In this document: piece after piece, positions 1 to 4,151 of the stretch | How the letters are laid out: each line of letters begins with the position of its first letter | How positions within the stretch are numbered: position 1 is the first letter of the stretch | Source: Candidatus Bathyarchaeota archaeon | Lineage (GTDB): Archaea > Thermoproteota > Bathyarchaeia > TCS64 | Length of the DNA: 5,019 nt | Assembly (NCBI GenBank): GCA_016867505.1 | Contig: VGJH01000105.1 | Coordinates: forward strand, 1 to 5,019 | Reading direction: 5' to 3' | Translations under genes and position numbers: made by a program | Notes under the pieces: model-generated | What the model was told of the DNA's origin: nothing | The model's database searches: none | What the model saw: only the letters and a program-made list of their open reading frames with translations

Positions 1-545
1 GTTTCGAAGTTTTTGTATTAGATTCGACTCTGGAGAATCCGGAGAAAGCGTTGAAAGTTTGGAATGACTTGGTTAATGCTGGAGCGAAGTCATGTGGTTT
101 AGGCTCCAGAGATAGCCTTAGGCTGGAAGCAGGTTTATGGCTTTATGGTAACGAGATCAATGAGGAGACTAATCCAGTTGAAGCTGGTTTGAAATGGACT
201 GTGAAGATGAATAAGAACTACTTCATTGGTAAGAAGGCTATTCAGCAGGTCGTTGATAATGGAGTTACGCGTAACCTCGTCGGATTAATGCTCACTGAGA
301 GGGGAATACCCCGCCATGGTTACGAGATTTATGATGGTGAGAAGCAGATTGGCATAGTCACCAGTGGTGGCATGAGTCCTTCATTAGATGCTGGTATTGC
401 CATGGGTTATGTTCCACCAGAGTACAAGAAGATTGGCACTGAGATATCTGTGAAGATTCGTTCGAACCTCGTGAAGGGAAAAGTTGTTAAGCATCGCCCA
501 TTCTATGATGAAACCAAGTATGGATGGAAGAGGAATAAGCCATGA
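1..545 (+). CDS. gcvT: Glycine cleavage system T-protein (aminomethyltransferase), C-terminal half, 5' truncated by window
   Basis: The T-protein takes the aminomethyl group from lipoylated GcvH, transfers the methylene to tetrahydrofolate and releases ammonia (cytoplasmic glycine cleavage complex). The reading frame is open to the window edge, with its first whole codon at base 3, so the TTG at 51 is not the true start. About 180 residues are visible, roughly half of the usual 360-370. Visible T-protein signatures are an initial FEVFV strand (from the family's GEDGFEI/VFV region), then GLGSRDSLRLEAGLWLYG followed by NPVEAGLKW and FIGKKA. After these comes the C-terminal barrel domain with RNLVGLML, GIVTSGGMSPSL and AMGYVPPEY. 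The arginine-rich SRDSLRLEAG segment is the conserved folate-domain stretch. Its TGA stop overlaps the gcvH ATG as ATGA, so the two are very probably cotranscribed. The family call is secure; only the N-terminal half is missing. Confidence 0.96.
   Translation, partial: FEVFVLDSTLENPEKALKVWNDLVNAGAKSCGLGSRDSLRLEAGLWLYGNEINEETNPVEAGLKWTVKMNKNYFIGKKAIQQVVDNGVTRNLVGLMLTERGIPRHGYEIYDGEKQIGIVTSGGMSPSLDAGIAMGYVPPEYKKIGTEISVKIRSNLVKGKVVKHRPFYDETKYGWKRNKP
526..534 (+). promoter_or_regulatory. Ribosome binding site of gcvH inside the gcvT 3' end
   Basis: The tract GGAAGAGGA lies inside the last codons of gcvT, seven bases before the gcvH ATG. It supports independent initiation or reinitiation at the overlapping ATGA and fixes the gcvH start. 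Confidence 0.6.
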
Positions 546-949
546 CTGATGAGATTAAGGTAGCACCCGGAGTATATTATACTAAAGAGCATGAGTGGGC
601 TAAACCCCAGGAAGATGGCATAGTGTTAGTGGGAATCGACGACTATGCCCAAGGCCAGCTCCATGAGATAGTTTACGTGGAACTCCCCAAAGTTGACGCT
701 GATGTTGTACAGGGAAAATCCATCGGAGCAGTTGAGTCAGTGAAAGCAGTCTCAGACATGTTCTCCCCAGTCTCAGGGAAGATAGTTGAAGTAAATCAGG
801 ACCTTCTGGATAATCCAGACAAGATAAATAAGGACCCATACGGTGAAGGCTGGATAGCTAAAATACAGCCAAGCAATTTGCAGGCAGACTTAGCTAAACT
901 ATACGATGCAGAGAAGTATAAGGCCTACCTCGCAACCCTTAAACACTAA
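542..949 (+). CDS. gcvH: Glycine cleavage system H-protein (lipoyl carrier)
   Basis: GcvH carries the aminomethyl intermediate on a lipoyl-lysine between the P, T and L proteins. The 135-residue product is close to the usual 125-135. The lipoyl-domain hallmark AVESVKAVSD is intact, with the modified lysine at K68. Other family motifs are YTKEHEWA (13-20), VGIDDYAQGQLHEIVYVELP (30-49), SPVSGKIVEVN, and the C-terminal KDPYGEGWIAKI with the YDAEKYKAYL helix. The ATG overlaps the gcvT stop by four bases, and a GGAAGAGGA purine tract at 526-534 sits seven bases upstream as an SD. This tight coupling is normal for T and H subunits. The P-protein and dihydrolipoyl dehydrogenase genes are not in the window. 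A T-rich tract (CTTTTTC) follows the stop, and tRNA-Leu begins 15 bases later. Confidence 0.97.
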   Translation: MTDEIKVAPGVYYTKEHEWAKPQEDGIVLVGIDDYAQGQLHEIVYVELPKVDADVVQGKSIGAVESVKAVSDMFSPVSGKIVEVNQDLLDNPDKINKDPYGEGWIAKIQPSNLQADLAKLYDAEKYKAYLATLKH

Positions 950-964
950 ACTTTTTCTCAGCGA

Positions 965-1049
965 GCGGGGGTTCCCGAGTGGCCAAAGGGGTCAGGTTCA
1001 GGACCTGATGGTTAGTCCTCCGTGGGTTCGAACCCCACCCCCCGCACCA
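965..1049 (+). tRNA. tRNA-Leu (anticodon CAG), CCA encoded
   Basis: This is a class II tRNA of 85 bases including CCA, reading CUG leucine codons. The full cloverleaf can be folded by hand. The acceptor stem is GCGGGGG (965-971) with CCCCCGC (1039-1045). The D stem is CCC (974-976) with GGG (988-990) around a GAGTGGCCAAA loop. The anticodon stem is TCAGG (992-996) with CCTGA (1004-1008), and loop TTCAGGA gives anticodon CAG at 999-1001. A long variable arm (1009-1021) follows, then T stem GTGGG (1022-1026) with CCCAC (1034-1038) and T loop TTCGAAC. The discriminator is A1046 and CCA is at 1047-1049. No intron is present. A short TTAAA at 939-943, inside the gcvH end, is about 24 bases upstream and could be a TATA-like element, or the tRNA may be read through from gcvH. 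The G-C-rich acceptor is typical of archaeal leucine tRNAs. Confidence 0.97.
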
Positions 1050-1125
1050 TTTTATTAGGAACAAATATTAGATAAAACAATAAAAAGACTCTAGGGTTTG
1101 GATTGAAATCCATTTAAATTCTTAA

Positions 1126-1182
1126 ATATATTTTATGTATGGTTGGTATCAGATATTGATACCAAATATACATAGAATATAT
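1126..1182. repeat. Long inverted repeat / hairpin, 25-bp arms, 7-base loop
   Basis: The arms are 1126-1150 and 1158-1182 with loop AGATATT. Twenty-two of 25 positions are Watson-Crick pairs. If read as plus-strand RNA, two more are G-U wobbles (1133/1175 and 1141/1167), leaving one true mismatch (1142/1166). The loop-proximal eight pairs (TTGGTATC with GATACCAA) are perfect. This is much longer than chance would give and than an ordinary terminator needs. It could be a structured untranslated RNA, a transcription terminator after the tRNA, or the remains of a small palindromic element. No flanking target duplication was recognised. Confidence 0.75.
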
Positions 1183-1246
1183 GGTGATAAGTTTAGCTAA
1201 CATGTCATCGGATCTAACTACTTTCAAATAGCTGAATTTTAGTTAC

Positions 1247-1285
1247 TAGTAAAAACGTGTTGGTACCCCCACACCATTTTTACTA
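1247..1285 (-). terminator. Probable (bidirectional) terminator hairpin downstream of the ATPase gene
   Basis: A stem is formed by TAGTAAAAA (1247-1255) with TTTTTACTA (1277-1285). It continues with GTGT (1257-1260) pairing with ACAC (1271-1274) across a small bulge, and possibly GG (1262-1263) with CC (1269-1270). It begins 20 bases past the ATPase stop on the minus strand, and the far arm supplies a T5 run in that direction. It could also stop plus-strand transcription coming from the tRNA side. Confidence 0.5.
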
Positions 1286-1305
1286 TTAGAAATTATTTTT
1301 AGTGA

Positions 1306-2595
1306 TTATTTTGTTTGTTCTTTGGTGATTTCAGATTCGTTTTCGATGAGCCATTGCCACGCTGGTTTAATGGTGATTTTCCTGTTTTTGTATTTTATTT
1401 CTTCTTCTTGTTCGAGGGTTAAGATTAATCCTGTTGGTGCATTAGTTTTTGTCATAGCTTCGATTAGTCCATTCAGTTCTCTTTCTTTGTTTCCATAGTT
1501 TAATTCGTAGCACACCTGGATAGCTGCAGATTTTGAGGGGATTACGAAGTCGGTTTCTGACCCATTTTTACCTTTATAATAGTAAAATTCTTCACCAAGC
1601 CTCTTTAAGTGAACAGCGATGATGTTTTCAAGGAGTGCACCATTTCTCTCGTTTGTGGTGGGTGTATTTTTTGTTATTATTCCGTTGTCTATGCAGTAGA
1701 TTTTTTTTGGATTTTTGTCGAATTTTTTAATTTTTTTGTCCAATTTTTTTACTGTGAAGACCAGGTAGGCTTCTTCAGCATACTCTAAGTATTTCTGGAC
1801 TGTGTTTGAGCTTTTTAACTCGAAGTTTTTTGCTATTGAGCGGTAGGTGACGAGGTTTGATGCGTTTGCTATTAGGAACCTGATTACTGTTTTAAGCTCA
1901 TTAGTTTTCCTTATCTGGTATCTTTGTGAGATGTCTTTCAGTATAATATCGTTTAGGATGCTGGTTAGGATTGCTTCGTTTGAATAGAGTACAGCTTCTG
2001 GCATGCCTCCTAGTTTAAAGTAGTTAAGGAAGTTGTTTACTAATTGTGCTTTTTGTTCTGTTGTGTAAAGTAAATTTTTTGGGAATTCAATGTTCTTTGC
2101 TTTCAAGAATTCTGTGAATGAAAAGGGATATAGTTCTAAGTCATTGTGCCTTCCTGTTAGATGGGTGCCAAGTTCTTTACTCAGTAGATTAGCATTTGAT
2201 CCCGTAAGGAAAACATGGTAGCCTTGTCTCAGCATCCTGTTTACAAAGAGCTCCCAGCCATCAACATTTTGTATCTCATCGAAGAAGACATTTTTTTTAT
2301 CCCCAAAAGATTCTATCAGAGTCTCCATTAGCGGCTGGAAATCATCCGCTCTGAAATCTCCTACCCTTTCATCATCAAAATTAAAGTATAGAAAATCATC
2401 CTTGAACTTAGCATTCATCAACTGCTTCAGAAGAGTACTTTTCCCACATCTCCTGACACCTTTAACTACTAAAGCAGAAGCACCACCATAAGAAAAAACA
2501 GTAGAGAATAGTGTCCTAGTTACAAGATCATTAAGGCCTTTCAATTCTTGAAACTGGTCAGCGATCACAGTCCTTAGAACACTCTTAGCCAACAT
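1306..2595 (-). CDS. AAA+ ATPase with DUF4143 C-terminal domain
   Basis: This 429-residue protein belongs to the widespread archaeal/bacterial ATP-binding family with a DUF4143 tail, whose cellular role is unknown. Seen in order: Walker A GVRRCGKST (46-54, K52 contacting phosphate), Walker B NVFFDEIQ (102-109, D106/E107), a sensor-1-like strand VFLTGSN (128-134), then the family signature LTGRH followed by LELYPFSFTEFL (146-164). A winged-helix-like middle follows (about 230-285, including TYRSIAKNF and NTVQKYLEYAEEAYLV), then the DUF4143 nuclease-like fold with E323 and GSETDFVI (345-352, E347/D349). The length is normal for the family. ATG at 2595 is the first start after an in-frame stop. 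No SD is visible, and a TATA-like ATATTTAGA about 29 bases upstream suggests leaderless expression. The gene is A/T-rich compared with gcvT/gcvH and stands divergent to a small winged-helix gene across a palindrome-rich gap. The family is clear; the function is not. Confidence 0.93.
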   Translation of the reverse strand: MLAKSVLRTVIADQFQELKGLNDLVTRTLFSTVFSYGGASALVVKGVRRCGKSTLLKQLMNAKFKDDFLYFNFDDERVGDFRADDFQPLMETLIESFGDKKNVFFDEIQNVDGWELFVNRMLRQGYHVFLTGSNANLLSKELGTHLTGRHNDLELYPFSFTEFLKAKNIEFPKNLLYTTEQKAQLVNNFLNYFKLGGMPEAVLYSNEAILTSILNDIILKDISQRYQIRKTNELKTVIRFLIANASNLVTYRSIAKNFELKSSNTVQKYLEYAEEAYLVFTVKKLDKKIKKFDKNPKKIYCIDNGIITKNTPTTNERNGALLENIIAVHLKRLGEEFYYYKGKNGSETDFVIPSKSAAIQVCYELNYGNKERELNGLIEAMTKTNAPTGLILTLEQEEEIKYKNRKITIKPAWQWLIENESEITKEQTK

Positions 2596-2619
2596 ATGTA
2601 GTAATTAATTATACTAGTA

Positions 2620-2628
2620 TCTAAATAT
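2620..2628 (-). promoter_or_regulatory. TATA-like box of the ATPase gene
   Basis: Read on the minus strand this is ATATTTAGA, centred about 29 bases before the ATPase ATG, the spacing of a leaderless archaeal promoter. It overlaps the edge of the first 24-bp palindrome, so a protein bound there would hinder TBP/TFB. A second candidate, TTTTATA at 2684-2690 on the same strand, would give a leader of roughly 65 bases containing both palindromes. Assigned by position and composition only. Confidence 0.4.
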
Positions 2629-2649
2629 TGCTCATTATATTGAGCAATA
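2626..2649. repeat. Palindromic operator-like site 1 (24 bp)
   Basis: TATTGCTCA (2626-2634) and its complement TGAGCAATA (2641-2649) flank TTATAT. The site is identical to site 2 except for one base in the central part. It abuts or overlaps the ATPase TATA-like box, the position expected for a repressor site. Confidence 0.75.
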
Positions 2650-2657
2650 AGTTGTAT

Positions 2658-2681
2658 TATTGCTCATTATAATGAGCAATA
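2658..2681. repeat. Palindromic operator-like site 2 (24 bp, perfect)
   Basis: The half-site TATTGCTCATTA is followed directly by its exact complement, giving a perfect 24-bp palindrome. It starts exactly 32 bp after site 1, about three B-DNA turns, so dimers bound at both would lie on the same helix face. It lies just beside the TATAAAAGG element at 2684-2692. Confidence 0.8.
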
Positions 2682-2711
2682 CGTATAAAAGGAGTGTCAT
2701 TTAAATTAATT

Positions 2712-2740
2712 TTTGATAAATATTTAATTGCATTATCAAA
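2712..2740. repeat. Inverted repeat, 8-bp arms
   Basis: TTTGATAA (2712-2719) and TTATCAAA (2733-2740) flank a 13-base A/T-rich spacer. In this base composition such a repeat is less surprising than its neighbours. It is listed because it lies between the two stronger palindromic elements. Confidence 0.4.
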
Positions 2741-2762
2741 TTTTTCATAGTTTGTTGTTTTT

Positions 2763-2790
2763 ATTTGTAATTATTATAATAATTACAAAT
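2763..2790. repeat. Perfect 28-bp palindrome upstream of the winged-helix gene
   Basis: The 14-base half ATTTGTAATTATTA is followed immediately by its exact complement. It ends 15 bases before the TATA-like box of the small gene, where an upstream activator or a looping regulator could sit. Its sequence is unrelated to the TATTGCTCA sites, so a different protein may bind, or it may extrude as a cruciform. The half contains a single G. Confidence 0.75.
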
Positions 2791-2805
2791 TGTTTATGGT
2801 ATAAC

Positions 2806-2814
2806 TATATATAA
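2806..2814 (+). promoter_or_regulatory. TATA-like box of the winged-helix gene
   Basis: TATATATAA is centred 35 bases before the ATG at 2845. With the usual 25-27-base distance to the transcription start, this gives a leader of only about 9 bases, consistent with the lack of a convincing SD. Confidence 0.5.
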
Positions 2815-2844
2815 TTCTTTAATCTAGGTTAAAGTGTAACAATT

Positions 2845-3096
2845 ATGGTTTCACATGATCCAAGCTTTGAAACAATATTGATGGTTGAAAAGGCTTTGAT
2901 TGATTCCGATATTTATCCCACTAAGACTCAATTATGGAAAAGTTTGCCAAAGCAGGTACATTACTCAACTTTTAAAAAAGTTCTTGATTACCTTGAAGCA
3001 TCGAATAAAATTGAATACAATAATAAGTCAATTCTATTTTTAGGACAAACTAAAAAGTTGAAAGAATATATTGACACAATTATTGAATTGAAATAA
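2845..3096 (+). CDS. Small winged-helix-like protein, putative DNA-binding regulator
   Basis: This 83-residue protein is not assigned to a named family. Its pattern fits a minimal winged helix: helix 1 about 7-20 (SFETILMVEKALID), helix 2 about 27-33 (TKTQLWKSL), a turn, a recognition-helix candidate about 39-53 (HYSTFKKVLDYLEASNKI), a beta wing 54-66 (IEYNNKSILFLG), and a C-terminal helix 69-83 that could support dimerisation. ATG 2845 is the only start, as an in-frame TAA lies at 2830-2832. It has no clear SD and probably a very short leader. It is divergent from the ATPase gene, with three to four palindromes in between. I infer it may be the protein that binds them. A weak hairpin and T runs follow the stop. 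Confidence is good that this is a real gene, moderate for DNA binding. Confidence 0.75.
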   Translation: MVSHDPSFETILMVEKALIDSDIYPTKTQLWKSLPKQVHYSTFKKVLDYLEASNKIEYNNKSILFLGQTKKLKEYIDTIIELK

Positions 3097-3101
3097 TTAA
3101 T

Positions 3102-3135
3102 CTATTTTATATTCAAATAGTTTGACAAATTTTTT
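3102..3135 (+). terminator. Probable terminator after the winged-helix gene
   Basis: CTATTT (3102-3107) pairs with AAATAG (3115-3120) across a 7-base loop, and a T6 run follows at 3130-3135. It lies six bases past the stop, in the gap between two convergent genes. The stem is weak, but archaeal termination relies mainly on T runs. A second T8 run at 3211-3218 could act as backup. Confidence 0.4.
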
Positions 3136-3216
3136 GATAGAGATGGTGTTGAATGTTTTTGATAACCTTTAATTTAATATTTATTTGGAGTGTGTGCCTG
3201 TTCTGAATTCTTTTTT

Positions 3217-3639
3217 TTATTTGTTTATTTTGACGATTTTGGACGATAATGCACATCTGATTATGAAGGATCCTTCTGAGTGGGCATGATATTCGCTTGA
3301 AAGGATTGTAAACTCCTCTCCGGGGAGTAGAGTGTGTTTTGGGTATGCAGGTGAAAGGAATACCATGCAATTTTCGTTCTTGTTTTCCCACGAATATTCT
3401 CCAGTTAAGCATGATGACTCTAATGGTAATGTGAAAGTTATTGGCCAATTGTTCAGGTTTACAAAAATCCATCTTGCATGTATGGTGTCTCCGACATTGT
3501 AAGACTCCTTGTCTGTCACAATCTTCTGAGTTGGTATTCCAGGGATTGAGATAACGATTGATCCTGAGAGTAAAACAATTGTGAAAATAATTATGATACA
3601 AATGTAAGAGGCTGTACGATGGAGGGTGTTCAGTGCCAA
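3217..3639 (-). CDS. Hypothetical membrane-anchored or exported protein
   Basis: This 140-residue protein is of unrecognised family. A short basic N-terminus (LHRTAS) precedes one strongly hydrophobic segment (about 12-33, CIIIIFTIVLLSGSIVI), so the remainder is probably outside the cell, anchored or after signal cleavage. There is no lipobox cysteine. The outer part looks like a small beta-sandwich: DKESYNVGDTI (43-53), ARWIFVNLNNWPITF (55-69), HTLLPGEEFTIL (102-113), and a final IIRC strand. This order resembles Ig-like or BsuPI-type domains, a resemblance only. Cysteines C77, C91 and C129 could form a disulfide. The frame has no ATG before residue 92; TTG at 3639 is the best start, lying 34 bases downstream of a TATA-like TTATAAATA. 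An overlapping frame at 3113-3601 lacks these features and was set aside. Confidence 0.62.
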   Translation of the reverse strand: MALNTLHRTASYICIIIIFTIVLLSGSIVISIPGIPTQKIVTDKESYNVGDTIHARWIFVNLNNWPITFTLPLESSCLTGEYSWENKNENCMVFLSPAYPKHTLLPGEEFTILSSEYHAHSEGSFIIRCALSSKIVKINK

Positions 3640-3668
3640 CTTAGGTTCACAGATATTTTACGTTCTAT

Positions 3669-3677
3669 TATTTATAA
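3669..3677 (-). promoter_or_regulatory. TATA-like box of the exported-protein gene
   Basis: Read on the minus strand, TTATAAATA is centred 34 bases before the TTG start at 3639. That spacing gives a leader of a few bases and supports choosing this non-ATG start. No SD is seen. Confidence 0.4.
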
Positions 3678-3771
3678 TACTATTGATAATTATGTGTTCT
3701 TGATTATATTTTACAGATGGAGCCAATTTTTTATTATTGAAAGATTTGTTTATCATAGATAGTAATCCTAA

Positions 3772-3996
3772 TTGGTGTTTGGTTTGAGGTGTGGGAAGCT
3801 GTTCAATAGGCACCGTTGGAGTTACCCTCATGAATATTTCAGGATCTGCTCACGGTGTGGGATGGCTCAGGAGTCTAGTTTGTCTGGTCGTTTTAGTGGT
3901 GGTTGGTGGACTCTTGATTATGATGAGTGGAAGAAGAGGTTGGAGGGGAGGTGGCAGCTAGAGAAATCCACTGAAAAAAGTGAGGACCCAATTTAA
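3772..3996 (+). CDS. Small putative zinc-binding protein
   Basis: This is a protein of at most 74 residues. C7, H14 (or H20), C26 and C29 form a plausible single zinc site in the arrangement C-x3-F-x2-H-x-W followed by a C-x2-C knuckle (ICSRCGM). This layout is like the small prophage/archaeal zinc proteins of DUF1660 type, an assignment from memory of the motif and not from a search. The remaining part is rich in Trp and charged residues (GGWWTLDYDEWKKRLEGRW) and ends in an acidic tail. An in-frame TAA directly precedes base 3772, so the start must be TTG 3772, GTG 3775 or TTG 3784; all three keep the zinc residues. No SD or strong promoter is visible. It is divergent from the exported-protein gene. 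The conserved-looking knuckle makes it more than a chance frame, but the role is unknown. Confidence 0.55.
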   Translation: MVFGLRCGKLFNRHRWSYPHEYFRICSRCGMAQESSLSGRFSGGWWTLDYDEWKKRLEGRWQLEKSTEKSEDPI

Positions 3997-4151
3997 AGCG
4001 TTTTGAAAAAAATAATACGCAATATTTTGGTAAAGGGTTTTTTTGGTGATATTTCTATTTGTTGAGTAGAAAATGTTATTAAAATCTGGTGATGATTTTT
4101 GCTAATAAGCTGCGATGAATAATATGCTAAGAATAAGCTGGAGTAGTAATT
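3997..4151 (+). promoter_or_regulatory. Leader/promoter interval before the deacylase gene
   Basis: This 155-bp gap contains a T7 run (4038-4044) after a GGG, a plausible U-rich terminator for the preceding small gene. It also has an imperfect direct repeat with core AATAAGCTG (4104-4112 and 4132-4140), and the SD GGAG at 4140-4143. I could not fix a convincing TATA box. Confidence 0.4.
4140..4143 (+). promoter_or_regulatory. Ribosome binding site of the deacylase gene
   Basis: GGAG lies eight bases before the ATG at 4152. With an in-frame TAA at 4134-4136 this fixes the start and shows that a classical SD is used here, unlike in the ATPase and winged-helix genes. Confidence 0.65.

Larger units (their letters stand above)
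1050..1305. other. Gene-free interval between tRNA-Leu and the ATPase gene
   Basis: This 256-bp A/T-rich stretch carries no credible reading frame. It holds a short T-rich tract right after the tRNA (TTTTATTA, a possible archaeal U-rich terminator), a long imperfect hairpin at 1126-1182 and a terminator-like hairpin at 1247-1285. The remaining parts show nothing I can assign. Confidence 0.7.
2596..2844. promoter_or_regulatory. Divergent, palindrome-rich intergenic control region
   Basis: This 249-bp, very A/T-rich gap lies between the starts of the minus-strand ATPase and the plus-strand winged-helix gene. It contains two 24-bp palindromes, an 8-bp-arm inverted repeat and a 28-bp perfect palindrome, plus TATA-like boxes for both genes and a bidirectional-looking TATAAAAGG at 2684-2692. 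No further gene fits. The layout is that of a shared operator region; which protein binds is not shown by the sequence. Confidence 0.65.

Noticed and set aside
600..839. Minus-strand 79-codon frame opposite gcvH
   Set aside because: Lies entirely antisense to a certain gene, with no domain, RBS or promoter; a mirror effect of gcvH codon pattern.
1100..1112. GGATTGAAATCC resembling the 3' end of archaeal CRISPR repeats
   Set aside because: Only a single copy, no periodic repeats or spacers, and no cas genes nearby.
1181..1231. 16-codon ATG frame between the two hairpins
   Set aside because: Too short, no RBS, begins inside the hairpin arm; no sign of selection on coding.
2602..2620. Short palindromes TAATTAATTA and ATACTAGTAT before the ATPase start
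   Set aside because: Ten-base A/T-rich palindromes are common by chance here; not comparable with the 24- and 28-bp sites.
2710..3165. TTTTTGATA motif repeated at 2710, 3131 and 3156
   Set aside because: Short and A/T-only apart from one G; expected several times in DNA of this composition, and spacing is irregular.
3113..3601. Minus-strand 162-codon frame overlapping the exported-protein gene
   Set aside because: Rich in Arg, His, Cys and Asn without hydrophobic core pattern, and runs through a terminator-like region. The alternative frame has a clear membrane segment and beta-domain pattern.
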